From: Sediminibacterium ginsengisoli
Lineage (GTDB): Bacteria > Bacteroidota > Bacteroidia > Chitinophagales > Chitinophagaceae
Length of the DNA stretch: 64,000 nucleotides
Direction of reading: 5' to 3'
Assembly: GCA_945901845.1 (NCBI GenBank)
Contig: CAMDLR010000002.1
Location: forward strand, 1 to 64,000
Position numbers and translations under genes: made by a program. This document shows positions 1 to 8,503 of the stretch, in pieces. The notes under the pieces were generated by a model that saw only the letters and a program-made list of their open reading frames with translations, did not search any database and had not been told where the DNA came from. The first letter of the stretch is position 1; the number at the start of each line of letters is the position of its first letter.

Positions 1-99
1 ATGCTTCATTTTATTCCAGTTATTGGTTGGTTATTTGCGCCATGCTATGCTGTAATTGCTGCCACCCTTAGCTTGGACCCTAAAAAACAAATTGAATAA
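1..99 (+). CDS. C-terminal end of a membrane protein, probably EI24/CysZ-like (partial)
   Basis: Only the last 32 codons lie in the window; the reading frame is open from base 1 and stops with TAA at 97-99. The visible tail has a hydrophobic stretch with a G-W-L-F-A-P-C-Y-A pattern followed by A-A-T-L-S, which resembles the end of EI24-domain (CysZ-like) membrane proteins as I remember them. The stop overlaps the start of the next gene by one base (TAATG), so the two are translationally coupled. The ATG at base 1 is probably internal. Family assignment is a weak inference from a short tail. Confidence 0.4.
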   Translation: MLHFIPVIGWLFAPCYAVIAATLSLDPKKQIE

Positions 100-800
100 T
101 GGCCGTAGGAAAAGTTATTTTAATACCTACCGTTTTACATGAAGATGCAGACAATAGCATTCCTTCTTATGTTATTGAGCAGGCCAAATTATGTGATGCC
201 TATTTTGTAGAAAATGAAAAAACAGCGCGCAGGTATTTAAAAAAATATTGGCGTGAAATGGTTATTGATAATTACCAGTGGCGTACCATTCATAAGGCAG
301 AAGTTGCTGTAGTGACTGAGTTTATAAGTCTATTAAAGCAAGGAAAAAATATTGGCATCATTAGTGAAGCAGGATGCCCTGGTGTAGCGGATCCTGGCCA
401 AATACTCGTAGCTGCAGCCCAGGAAAAAGGATTTGAAGTTTGCCCACTGGTAGGGCCCAATTCTATTTTACTAGCACTGATGGCGAGTGGTATGAATGGA
501 CAAAGTTTTAGTTTTCATGGCTACCTCCCTATCGATTCGTTGGAAAAGAAAAAAGCCATTGCACAATTAGAACAAGATTCACATAAAAAAAACACAGCGC
601 AAATTTTTATTGAAACACCATATAGGAACAATCAGCTTATTAAAGACTTGTTACAATATTGCCATCCGCAAACAAAAATTTGTATTGCCGTAGATATAAC
701 CGCACCAACGCAGTGGATTAAAACCAAAACGGTTGCGCAGTGGAAAAAAGAAACGGTAGACATACATAAACGCCTCGCTATATTTTTACTGCAAGCCTAA
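99..800 (+). CDS. SAM-dependent methyltransferase, tetrapyrrole methylase / RsmI-like family
   Basis: A 233-residue protein of the tetrapyrrole (corrin/porphyrin) methylase superfamily. The clearest signature is S-E-A-G-C-P-G-V-A-D-P-G near residue 90, the counterpart of the S-D-A-G-T-P-x-I-S-D-P-G motif of RsmI, the enzyme that 2'-O-methylates C1402 of 16S rRNA. A second conserved block, P-L-V-G-P-N-S-I, follows around residue 118, and F-I-E-T-P-Y-R-N around 170. At 233 residues it is shorter than canonical RsmI (about 280), and lacks the usual C-terminal extension; Bacteroidota often have such a shorter paralogue. The substrate is therefore uncertain: rRNA methylation is likely but not proven. 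Start chosen at the ATG that overlaps the upstream stop (TAATG). Confidence 0.8.
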   Translation: MAVGKVILIPTVLHEDADNSIPSYVIEQAKLCDAYFVENEKTARRYLKKYWREMVIDNYQWRTIHKAEVAVVTEFISLLKQGKNIGIISEAGCPGVADPGQILVAAAQEKGFEVCPLVGPNSILLALMASGMNGQSFSFHGYLPIDSLEKKKAIAQLEQDSHKKNTAQIFIETPYRNNQLIKDLLQYCHPQTKICIAVDITAPTQWIKTKTVAQWKKETVDIHKRLAIFLLQA

Positions 801-825
801 GCGCACTGCGTTGTAATAGCCTAGA

Positions 826-2208
826 TTAAAATCCGTATTTATCTACAAGGAAAATAAGTCCAGCTATATTTACAGCACCTAAAAGCAACTCACGCTTGTT
901 TACGTTTTCAAACACATCGGAACGTGCATGGTGTACATCAAAATAACGCTGTGAATCCGGCAAAAAACCACAAAGTGGTGTATTTAAATTTCTATTCAGC
1001 GGACCAATATCTGCACCGCCACCAATATCATCCATACTTGAGGTGCCGTAAGGTTTTAATAGTGGTAGCCAGCGCTGAGCGGCTGCGATTTTTTCTGGAG
1101 CAGCCGTAAAACTAAAACCACGGGGTGTAAAACCACCTTCATCACTCTCTAAAGCAAAAATGTGTTTTTCATTTTTTTCTTTTGCAGCAGCAGCGTAGGC
1201 CGTTCCACCTCGTAAACCATTTTCTTCATTGGCAAAAAGTACAAAACGAATAGTACGCTTTGGCTGGTAACCAACTGCTAAAAATGCACGCATCACTTCT
1301 ATGGTATGCACCACACCAGCGCCATCATCATGTGCACCTTCATTAACATCCCAACTATCTAGATGCCCACCAATGGTAATAATTTCTTCAGGAAATTGAG
1401 ACCCTTTTATTTCTGCAATAATATTATGCCCTGTCGTATCTGGTAAAAATTTACCGTGCGTGGCCATACTCACTTTTACCGTACTCGATTGCTTAGCAAG
1501 AGACCATAAATAATCCGCGTCGCGCGGACCCACTGCCTGTGCCGGAATTTTTGGAAAAGAATCGTTGTAAGCCATACCACCTGTATGTGGATCGTTGGCG
1601 GTAGAACTAGTAAGTGAACGAATAATGCATCCTACTGCGCCATATTTTGCTGCCTGGCTGGCTCCGTTTCTTCGATACTGCCCGGCCTTACCATAGGCTT
1701 CAAAGGTTTTTACAAGGGTCGCGTCAAAACTATTATTGAAATAAACGATTTTCCCTTCTACTTCATCTTTGCGTTTTTCTAATTCGTCAAAATTTTGGAC
1801 GGCAAGTAGTATGGCTTCCACTTTTTTCCCATCCCCTAGTGAATTGCCAAGTGCTAATACGTCTAATGCGCGTACTTGCTTTTTACCATCAATCCGCGTG
1901 ATTTTTGCAAAATCACCACTGCCACGCACCCACCTAGGCACCATACAAGCTTGTTTACTTACTGCAGGTGCACCAAGTTGCTGCAACGCATTTACACCCC
2001 AAGCCTCTGCCTGATACATGGCTGGAGAACCAGCAATTCTACCCCCTACTGTTTTGGTTAACTCATATAATAAGTCATAAGCCTTGCCATTTGTTAAGAT
2101 CTCATCAGCTAATTTTTTTATAAATATAGCGTCTGCGTTAGACGGCTCAGTAGCCTGACTCAAAGCAAAAAAAGGAACCAATAAAAGGAGGTAGATGATC
2201 TTTTTCAT
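826..2208 (-). CDS. Secreted M28-family zinc aminopeptidase/carboxypeptidase (carboxypeptidase Q-like)
   Basis: A 460-residue exported metallopeptidase. The N-terminus is a signal peptide (M-K-K then a hydrophobic run ending in L-S-Q-A). A PA-domain-like region lies in the middle, and the M28 catalytic core follows: G-G-H-L-D-S-W-D (first zinc histidine and aspartate), H-D-D-G-A-G (bridging aspartate), N-E-E-N-G (catalytic and zinc glutamates), E-S-D-E-G and a late D-V-H-H-A-R histidine. All ligands expected for a two-zinc M28 enzyme are present. Family members trim peptides or dipeptides in the periplasm or outside the cell. The start is the ATG at 2208; a TTG three codons upstream is in frame but unlikely. 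It is a single gene, read towards the upstream methyltransferase. Confidence 0.88.
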   Translation of the reverse strand: MKKIIYLLLLVPFFALSQATEPSNADAIFIKKLADEILTNGKAYDLLYELTKTVGGRIAGSPAMYQAEAWGVNALQQLGAPAVSKQACMVPRWVRGSGDFAKITRIDGKKQVRALDVLALGNSLGDGKKVEAILLAVQNFDELEKRKDEVEGKIVYFNNSFDATLVKTFEAYGKAGQYRRNGASQAAKYGAVGCIIRSLTSSTANDPHTGGMAYNDSFPKIPAQAVGPRDADYLWSLAKQSSTVKVSMATHGKFLPDTTGHNIIAEIKGSQFPEEIITIGGHLDSWDVNEGAHDDGAGVVHTIEVMRAFLAVGYQPKRTIRFVLFANEENGLRGGTAYAAAAKEKNEKHIFALESDEGGFTPRGFSFTAAPEKIAAAQRWLPLLKPYGTSSMDDIGGGADIGPLNRNLNTPLCGFLPDSQRYFDVHHARSDVFENVNKRELLLGAVNIAGLIFLVDKYGF

Positions 2209-2330
2209 AGGGCTCAAGTTAAGAATTTAATTAAAAAATAACCCGCCAAAGCATGCTTAAATAAACAGAATGCCGAATTAATTGTTACTTGCATAGGAAA
2301 TGGTCAATTTTAGAGCCCATTTATTTTATT

Positions 2331-3458
2331 ATGCGCATAGGGATTGTTTGTTACCCCACTTTTGGTGGAAGCGGTGTTTTGGCCACCGAACTTGGAAAGG
2401 CCTTGGCCGACAAAGGACATCAGGTACATTTTATTACCTACCAACAACCCGTTAGGCTCAACGAATTTAATGCCAATATTTTTTACCATGAAGTTAGGGT
2501 GCCTACTTACCCTCTTTTTGATTATCCACCCTATGAGGTAGCGCTTGCTTCTGCGATGGTAGATGTTATTATCAACCATGACCTTGATTTATTACACGTG
2601 CACTATGCCATACCGCATGCATCTGCTGCGTATATGGCTAAGCAAATTGTAAAGCAAAAGATAAATAGAAATATCCCTGTTATTACAACCCTTCATGGTA
2701 CCGATATTACACTTGTGGGTAGAGATAAAACCTACGAACCCGTGGTTACATTTTCTATCAATGAAAGTGACGCTATTACAGCGGTATCAAATAATTTAAG
2801 AGACATTACGTACCAAACTTTTAAGATCACCAAAGAAATTGACGTGATTTATAATTTTGTAGATGTTGGACGTTTTGATAAAAAACCGAATGAAGCATTT
2901 AAAAAAGTAATCGCACCCAACAACGAAAAAATAATTACACACGCTTCCAATTTTAGAAAAGTAAAAAGAGTAAACGACGTGGTGCATATTTTTGCAAACA
3001 TCATTAAGGAAATTCCAGCCAAATTATTAATGGTAGGTGATGGGCCTGAACGCCATGCTGCAGAAGAGTTAGCGCGTAATTTAGGTATCGAAGAACATGT
3101 ACGTTTTTTAGGCAAGCAAGAACAAATTGAAGATATTTTAGCCGTAACAGATGTGTTTTTATTGCCTTCCGAATATGAGAGTTTTGGTTTAGCTGCACTT
3201 GAAGCCATGGCCGCACGCGCCGTAGTGATTAGTTCCGATGCGGGAGGATTACACGAAATCAATATTCAGGGTGAAACCGGTTATATGGCGCCTGTTGGAG
3301 ACGTTGCTGCCATGAGTGGATATGCCGTTACACTTTTGTCGGATGAAAATAAACTCATGCAAATGAAACAAGCCGCTTATGAGCAGGCCTGTTTATTTGA
3401 CATCATTAAAATTATTCCGGTGTACGAAAAATTGTATAGCCGTTTTTGTAGAATGTAA
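2331..3458 (+). CDS. bshA: N-acetyl-alpha-D-glucosaminyl L-malate synthase (bacillithiol biosynthesis)
   Basis: A 375-residue GT4 glycosyltransferase that joins GlcNAc from UDP-GlcNAc to L-malate, the first step of bacillithiol synthesis. It has the BshA N-terminal block I-G-I-V-C-Y-P-T-F-G-G-S-G-V, then L-H-G-T-D-I-T-L-V-G in the middle, and the C-terminal GT-B nucleotide-sugar site with V-G-D-G-P-E-R, L-P-S-E-Y-E-S-F-G-L-A-A-L-E-A-M-A and G-E-T-G-Y. The start is set at the ATG at 2331, where family similarity begins; the longer reading frame from a TTG at 2289 adds 14 unlikely residues. No other bsh gene is in the window. It converges on pepF with only five bases between the stops. Confidence 0.92.
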   Translation: MRIGIVCYPTFGGSGVLATELGKALADKGHQVHFITYQQPVRLNEFNANIFYHEVRVPTYPLFDYPPYEVALASAMVDVIINHDLDLLHVHYAIPHASAAYMAKQIVKQKINRNIPVITTLHGTDITLVGRDKTYEPVVTFSINESDAITAVSNNLRDITYQTFKITKEIDVIYNFVDVGRFDKKPNEAFKKVIAPNNEKIITHASNFRKVKRVNDVVHIFANIIKEIPAKLLMVGDGPERHAAEELARNLGIEEHVRFLGKQEQIEDILAVTDVFLLPSEYESFGLAALEAMAARAVVISSDAGGLHEINIQGETGYMAPVGDVAAMSGYAVTLLSDENKLMQMKQAAYEQACLFDIIKIIPVYEKLYSRFCRM

Positions 3459-3470
3459 TGCGCTTACATT
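3452..3470. terminator. Candidate bidirectional terminator between bshA and pepF
   Basis: A 7-bp inverted repeat (AATGTAA at 3452-3458, TTACATT at 3464-3470) with a 5-nt loop spans both convergent stop codons. The stem is AT-rich and there is only a short T run, so termination strength is uncertain. Confidence 0.35.
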
Positions 3471-5173
3471 TCTTTAGCCGTAAACTCCATTAAGGTTTTG
3501 ATATAATCTGGCGACAAATTAAATTCAAGCCCAGCCGCTTTATATAATTCAGGTAACGTTTTTGTGCCCCCTAACGATAACGCATTGATATAATTTTGAA
3601 GTGCTTGTTTTGGATTTTGCTGGTACTGCATCCAAAGCCCAATGGCACCTAATTGCGCAATACCATATTCGATATAATAAAAAGGTACTTCAAATAGGTG
3701 TAACTGGCGCTGCCAGCCTATTTCACGATACGCATCCAGCCCTGTATAATCGATACTATTTGTAGAAAATTCTTTTAAAATAGCCGTCCATGTTGTTGTT
3801 CTTTCTGCTACCGTATGCGCAGGATTTTCATACACCCAGTGCTGAAACTTATCGATAATAGCAATCCAAGGGAAAATGGTAATGGTTCTTTCTAGTTGAT
3901 GTTCACGTGCACGTTTTAAATCTGCGTCGTTATCAAAAAATGCCTGCCAGTGATTCATAGAAAATAATTCCATAGCCATGCTAGCCACTTCTGCAATTTC
4001 CATGGGGTATTCTTTAAACGCACTCAATTCTAGATGATGCGCTAAAAAAGAATGGACGGCATGTCCACCTTCGTGCACCATGGTTGTTACATCACTCATT
4101 TGAGAAGCGGCGTTCATAAAAATAAAGGGTGCGCCAGATTCTGCTAATGGACAGTTGTATCCCCCCGGTGCTTTCCCTTTTCGGCTTTCTAAATCAAAAT
4201 GTTTGAGTTCATTCATTTTACGAAGACATGCTGCAAAAAATGGATCTAGCTGTTCAAAACAGGTAACTGTTTTTTCAAATAAATCTTGTCCATTCGTAAA
4301 GGGCTTAAGCGGTAAAACCCCTGCTGGCTCTGCTTCTGTATCCCAAGGCTTTAAAACATCGAGTCCTAATTTTTGTTTTTTTCGCGCATAAATTTTTTCA
4401 ATAAGAGGTAACACGTGTAGTTTTACGGCTTCGTGAAATTGGAAACAATCTTCTTTTGTGTAATCAAACCTGCCAAGTTCTACAAACTTATAATCTCTAT
4501 AATTTGCAAACCCTGAATTCACTGCTACCTGATGTCTTTTTTGAATAAGTGATGAATACAAATCATGCATCGCATCTTTATCGATAAGCCTTCTATCCTG
4601 TATTTTTTTATACACTGATTCTCTTACTGCGCGGTCTTCGTTTTCTAAAAATTTAGCTGCCTGCTGAAGTGTATATTCTTTCCCCTCTACTTCTACGGTC
4701 ATTTTTCCAGCAATTGTTCCGTACTGCTGTTGCATCACACTTAACTCGGCTTGCAGTGGAATATTGGCTTCTCTAAATAATTCAATGTTCTTTTTTACAC
4801 TTCTGATATAGGTATAGTATGTGTCTTTATCTAACGCTGCAGTATAAGGACAATCAATAAATTTTTTATTGAGTTGATCCGCAAAGGGCTGCATTTTAGG
4901 CTGAATTTCTAGGCAAAAATAATTGAAGGCCTCTTCAAGTGCCGGATTGGTCGTATCGCAGGTCATTTTAATTTGCCTCCAACAAGCATCTTCACTAATA
5001 ACAGCTTCCACCTCACTCATATCTTTAAGCCAAAGCTCTAAATCCTGGATAGAACCAATAGGCCTGCCCACCAATTCTTTAAAATAGGGCTCTAGACTTT
5101 CCCAATTGGTCAGTAAAAAGCCAGCAGGCATATAGGTACGTGGTATTTTTTGGATATCGGCGGTTAAAGTCAT
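3464..5173 (-). CDS. pepF: M3-family oligoendopeptidase (PepF type)
   Basis: A 569-residue cytoplasmic zinc peptidase that degrades short peptides. The M3 active site is visible as T-M-V-H-E-G-G-H-A-V-H-S near residue 370 (HExxH), with the downstream glutamate in E-I-A-E-V-A-S-M-A-M-E. The C-terminal part contains the Y-Y-I-E-Y-G-I-A-Q-L-G block characteristic of the family. The protein starts M-T-L-T-A-D without a signal peptide, which fits a cytosolic role. Length is normal. It is transcribed divergently from mutL from its own promoter (a -7 element at 5193-5200) that sits inside an unusual perfect inverted repeat at 5184-5208. Confidence 0.9.
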   Translation of the reverse strand: MTLTADIQKIPRTYMPAGFLLTNWESLEPYFKELVGRPIGSIQDLELWLKDMSEVEAVISEDACWRQIKMTCDTTNPALEEAFNYFCLEIQPKMQPFADQLNKKFIDCPYTAALDKDTYYTYIRSVKKNIELFREANIPLQAELSVMQQQYGTIAGKMTVEVEGKEYTLQQAAKFLENEDRAVRESVYKKIQDRRLIDKDAMHDLYSSLIQKRHQVAVNSGFANYRDYKFVELGRFDYTKEDCFQFHEAVKLHVLPLIEKIYARKKQKLGLDVLKPWDTEAEPAGVLPLKPFTNGQDLFEKTVTCFEQLDPFFAACLRKMNELKHFDLESRKGKAPGGYNCPLAESGAPFIFMNAASQMSDVTTMVHEGGHAVHSFLAHHLELSAFKEYPMEIAEVASMAMELFSMNHWQAFFDNDADLKRAREHQLERTITIFPWIAIIDKFQHWVYENPAHTVAERTTTWTAILKEFSTNSIDYTGLDAYREIGWQRQLHLFEVPFYYIEYGIAQLGAIGLWMQYQQNPKQALQNYINALSLGGTKTLPELYKAAGLEFNLSPDYIKTLMEFTAKEM

Positions 5174-5183
5174 AATCGTTCGG

Positions 5184-5208
5184 TTTGAGGCACAAAAGTA
5201 GCCTCAAA
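5184..5208. promoter_or_regulatory. pepF promoter -7 element inside a perfect 8-bp inverted repeat
   Basis: On the minus strand a perfect TAnnTTTG element (TACTTTTG) lies at 5200-5193, 20 bases before the pepF ATG. It is flanked exactly by an 8-bp inverted repeat, TTTGAGGC at 5184-5191 and GCCTCAAA at 5201-5208, with a 9-base spacer. The promoter is recognised from the known Bacteroidota consensus; the idea that the repeat is an operator is inference from its placement. Confidence 0.5.
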
Positions 5209-5230
5209 ATTGCTTCTAAAATTGTAAAAG

Positions 5231-5263
5231 TTTGCAAAGCTGCCTCGCTTTGCCCTATTTTTG
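5231..5263 (+). promoter_or_regulatory. mutL promoter (TTTG ... TATTTTTG)
   Basis: A -33-like TTTG at 5231-5234 and a perfect TAnnTTTG -7 element at 5256-5263 are separated by 21 bases, the spacing expected for the Bacteroidota housekeeping sigma factor. Transcription should begin near 5267. This lies downstream of the TTG at 5261, which supports the later TTG at 5288 as the mutL start. Confidence 0.55.
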
Positions 5264-5287
5264 TCGACCCGTAAAAAACAGGACCCT

Positions 5288-7093
5288 TTGGCTAATATTA
5301 TTCATGTACTGCCCGATAACATCGCAAACCAGATAGCCGCTGGTGAGGTCATTCAGCGCCCAGCTAGCGCTGTAAAGGAGCTGATGGAAAATGCAGTAGA
5401 CGCAGGGGCCACTTCCATTCAACTCATTGTATCGGATGCCGGAAAAGCACTGATACAAGTAATAGATAATGGCAAAGGAATGAGTGAGGCGGATGCGGCC
5501 ATGGCTTTTCAGCGTCATGCCACCAGTAAAATAAAAGCCATTGAAGATTTATTTGCCATTAAAACCATGGGGTTTAGAGGCGAAGCACTGGCGTCCATTG
5601 CAGCGGTTGCTCAGGTAACCATCAAAACAAAAAGAGCAGAAGACGAATTAGGAACAAGCGTAGATATAGAAAATAGTACTGTTCAAAAACAGGAACCTTG
5701 TAGCGCTCCAGTGGGTACTAATATTTCCATGAAAAATTTATTTTTTAATGTGCCTGCTCGCCGCAACTTTTTAAAAAGCAATGCCGCCGAACTCAAACAT
5801 ATTATTGATGAATTTATTAGAGTGGCCATGGCTTACCCCGACCGCTTGTTTACACTAACAAGTAATGGTCAAGAAGTTTTTCATTTAGCGCCCGGCAATA
5901 TCAAACAGCGCATTGTTCAAATTTTAGGAAACACCTACACATCTAAACTGGTTAGTGTTACAGAACACACCGACTATATGAATATCTATGGTTTTATTGG
6001 CAAGCCAGAAACGGCGCGTAAAACCAGGGGTGACCAGTATTTTTTTGTAAACAACCGCTTTATTAAAAGTGCTTATTTAAACCACGCGGTTAACGCTGCC
6101 TACGCCGATTTAATTCCAAAAGATTCTTTTCCAGGTTATGTATTATTTATTGACCTTGATCCTTCTCAAGTAGATATTAATGTGCATCCGACCAAGCAGG
6201 AAATTAAATTTGAGGATGAAAAAATCATGTATGCATTTGTGGGCGCGGCTGTTAAACACGCGCTAGCACAATTTAGCGTTGCTCCATCATTGGATTTTAG
6301 TTTAAACGCTGATATACAAAGTTTAGATGCGGTAAATAAACCATTTACCACCGAAAAAAAGGAAGCAACCGCTTCAAGCTCTTTGTACCAAACGTTTACA
6401 CAAAAGCACCAAGCGCATTTTATTGAAAGAGAAAACAAAGGAAATTTAGGGCATTGGAAAGATTTTTATGAAATGCCGTCTAAAGGTGAAACACTTGCCC
6501 CTAAAAAACCAAGTGTAGAAATTTTAGCAGATACCCCCTTTATACAAATACACAAAACCTATATCATTGCATCCACAAACAATGGTTTTATGCTTATACA
6601 TCAACAACTCGCGCATGAGAGAGTGGTGTATGATAAATTGGTGATTGCGGCACAAGTAGCACAAATACCTACACAAAAAAGTTTATTTCCGGTTACGCTT
6701 TCATTGGGCGCTTCTGACACAGCTATATTAAGTGAACTACTTCCTGATTTACAACAAATAGGTTATCAGGTAGAGCCCTTTGGCAATAATAGTTTTGTGA
6801 TACAAGGTATTCCTGCAGACGTTGAACCCGGTAACGAAAAAAATGCTATTGAACTACTTATAGAGCAGTACAAACATTATAGTTCCGATATTACTTTTAG
6901 CAGACGCGAAAAAATAATTAGATGCATAGCGCGTCAACAAGCCATTAAAACAGGGCAAACGCTTGGTCAAAAAGAAATGCAAGTATTGATAGAATCTCTT
7001 TTTGCATGTACTACACCCGGTGTAACTCCTGCTGGAAGCCCTACCTACATCGAATACAAAGAAGATCATCTCGACCAGCTTTTTGGAAAGTAA
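5288..7093 (+). CDS. mutL: DNA mismatch repair protein MutL
   Basis: A 601-residue mismatch-repair mediator that couples MutS to downstream repair. The N-terminal GHKL ATPase is complete: I-A-A-G-E-V near residue 17, N-A-V-D-A-G, D-N-G-K-G-M, G-F-R-G-E-A-L-A-S-I and the H-P-T-K-Q-E-I-K-F end of the transducer domain. The C-terminal dimerisation domain is present, but the endonuclease motif DQHAx2Ex4E is degenerate (reads H-Q-Q-L-A-H-E-R-V-V-Y-D). I place the start at the TTG at 5288 because M-A-N-I-I-H-V-L-P-D-N-I-A matches the usual MutL beginning and an AGGA lies six bases upstream; a TTG at 5261 would add nine residues but falls inside the promoter. Confidence 0.93.
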   Translation: MANIIHVLPDNIANQIAAGEVIQRPASAVKELMENAVDAGATSIQLIVSDAGKALIQVIDNGKGMSEADAAMAFQRHATSKIKAIEDLFAIKTMGFRGEALASIAAVAQVTIKTKRAEDELGTSVDIENSTVQKQEPCSAPVGTNISMKNLFFNVPARRNFLKSNAAELKHIIDEFIRVAMAYPDRLFTLTSNGQEVFHLAPGNIKQRIVQILGNTYTSKLVSVTEHTDYMNIYGFIGKPETARKTRGDQYFFVNNRFIKSAYLNHAVNAAYADLIPKDSFPGYVLFIDLDPSQVDINVHPTKQEIKFEDEKIMYAFVGAAVKHALAQFSVAPSLDFSLNADIQSLDAVNKPFTTEKKEATASSSLYQTFTQKHQAHFIERENKGNLGHWKDFYEMPSKGETLAPKKPSVEILADTPFIQIHKTYIIASTNNGFMLIHQQLAHERVVYDKLVIAAQVAQIPTQKSLFPVTLSLGASDTAILSELLPDLQQIGYQVEPFGNNSFVIQGIPADVEPGNEKNAIELLIEQYKHYSSDITFSRREKIIRCIARQQAIKTGQTLGQKEMQVLIESLFACTTPGVTPAGSPTYIEYKEDHLDQLFGK

Positions 7094-7119
7094 GCGCGCA
7101 ATATATTATTGCGGCGCTT
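7092..7119. terminator. Stem-loop between convergent mutL and dacB-like gene
   Basis: A 12-bp stem with one bulged G joins AAGCGCGCAATA (7092-7103) to the complementary arm ending at 7119, with a 3-nt loop. It begins one base before the mutL stop codon ends and lies just before the stop of the opposite gene, so it can serve both. Confidence 0.5.
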
Positions 7120-7126
7120 TAAAGAA

Positions 7127-8473
7127 TTAGTTTTTATTGTACAATACTTGAATAAACTGCTCTACCGACTTACGCACATTAGATGCTGTAGTGGTATGGT
7201 TGTTTACAAGTACCGAAAATATAAGGGTCTTCCCTTTTTTGGTAATTAAGTAACCACTAAGCGCTACTTGACCACTAAGGGTACCTGTTTTAGCAAAAAT
7301 TTTACCATTTAAATTTTTATAATTACTACTTAGCGTACCGCCAACTTCGCCACCTGTTGGAAAAATGTTTTGCAGTCTTTCAAAGGAATAGGCTTTGTAC
7401 ATTTTATGGAGTATGCTCGTAAAATTTTCAGGTGTAAATAAATTATACCTACTTAAACCACTTCCATCTACCCAATTTGGCTTTTGTGCTAAATCTGCTA
7501 AATCATTGGCGAGTAAATAGGCAATGGTTTTTTTATCATCAAAGCTTTGATGTAATCCTTTACCAACCATCAATAGCGCCTGCTCTGCATAAAAATTATC
7601 GCTCCGGTGCATGAGTGGTTTTAATAAAGAATCTAGTGGACGTGAATAAATTTTGGCAGCTGTAGAAGGCGCATTATTTTCACGCGCATCATCTAACGCA
7701 ATAACTTTTGTGCCGCCAAGCGCTTCAGATAAAAGTGATGCTTCGAGTGTTAATGTAGCAGTTGTCCAATTTGATGTACGGTATGGAATTTCTTCGAACT
7801 TTGTTTTAGAAGTGTCAGCTTGTACCTCAAACTGATTGCTCGTCATTTGCCTTGACACGCTAAACCCCTTGTTAATAGTAGCGCTTATCCCTTTTGTAGA
7901 ATCTTTAAAAAACGAAGGTATTACTGATAATTGACCCGCATTTTTTGCTACGCGCACCACATTGCCATACATAGGAAATGCAGAACGCGAAGGCATATAT
8001 GAGGCGTCATAATCATCCCAAGACCAGCCCTGCCCAAAAGGCTTTGCTGTAAAACTTGGTGTATGCAAATAAATTTTATTGGAATTTTTTAAAATATTGA
8101 ATAATGGATGTGTGGCATATTCTGGTTGTAAAAAAGTAGGATCGCCACTAGCGTATACGTGAATACCTGAGTCGGTGGAAGCTATTTGAGCTGCTAGTAC
8201 GCTATCACCTAAATATTGCAATGCAGCAAAACAGGTAACAATTTTTGTGTTACTTGCTGGAACAAAATATTTATTGGACTGATAAGAAAACAAATTGGTA
8301 TTGGTACTTGGATCAAACACATGGATGCCAATATGAGCGCCAGATAAATAATTAACCTCTAAAATATTTTGATTGGCTGCTTTTTGTAATTTTTGTTGCA
8401 CAGCGCATGCACTAAATTGTAAGACAGCAATGAGTAGCGCAGTTGCTTTACCTATTCGAACCATACCTTTCAT
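7127..8473 (-). CDS. dacB: D-alanyl-D-alanine carboxypeptidase / PBP4-type (S13), lipoprotein
   Basis: A 448-residue penicillin-binding protein of the S13 family that cleaves the terminal D-Ala or cross-bridges of peptidoglycan. The N-terminus is a lipoprotein signal: hydrophobic run and lipobox L-Q-F-S-A-C with Cys23. The three active-site motifs are intact: S-N-T-K (Ser74, Lys77), S-D-N (in H-R-S-D-N-F-Y-A) and K-T-G-T-L-S-G near the C-terminus. This fits an enzyme anchored in the periplasm facing the wall. Length is normal for a PBP4 with its inserted domains. It converges on mutL. Confidence 0.88.
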   Translation of the reverse strand: MKGMVRIGKATALLIAVLQFSACAVQQKLQKAANQNILEVNYLSGAHIGIHVFDPSTNTNLFSYQSNKYFVPASNTKIVTCFAALQYLGDSVLAAQIASTDSGIHVYASGDPTFLQPEYATHPLFNILKNSNKIYLHTPSFTAKPFGQGWSWDDYDASYMPSRSAFPMYGNVVRVAKNAGQLSVIPSFFKDSTKGISATINKGFSVSRQMTSNQFEVQADTSKTKFEEIPYRTSNWTTATLTLEASLLSEALGGTKVIALDDARENNAPSTAAKIYSRPLDSLLKPLMHRSDNFYAEQALLMVGKGLHQSFDDKKTIAYLLANDLADLAQKPNWVDGSGLSRYNLFTPENFTSILHKMYKAYSFERLQNIFPTGGEVGGTLSSNYKNLNGKIFAKTGTLSGQVALSGYLITKKGKTLIFSVLVNNHTTTASNVRKSVEQFIQVLYNKN

Positions 8474-8503
8474 GAATTGTTATTTTGTACCCTAAATATA
8501 AGG

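Noticed and set aside
2289-2330. TTG at 2289 as bshA start
   Set aside because: It adds 14 residues before M-R-I-G-I-V-C, which is the normal BshA beginning.
5261-5287. TTG at 5261 as mutL start
   Set aside because: It overlaps the last bases of a perfect -7 promoter element and would lie upstream of the likely transcription start; the TTG at 5288 matches the family N-terminus.
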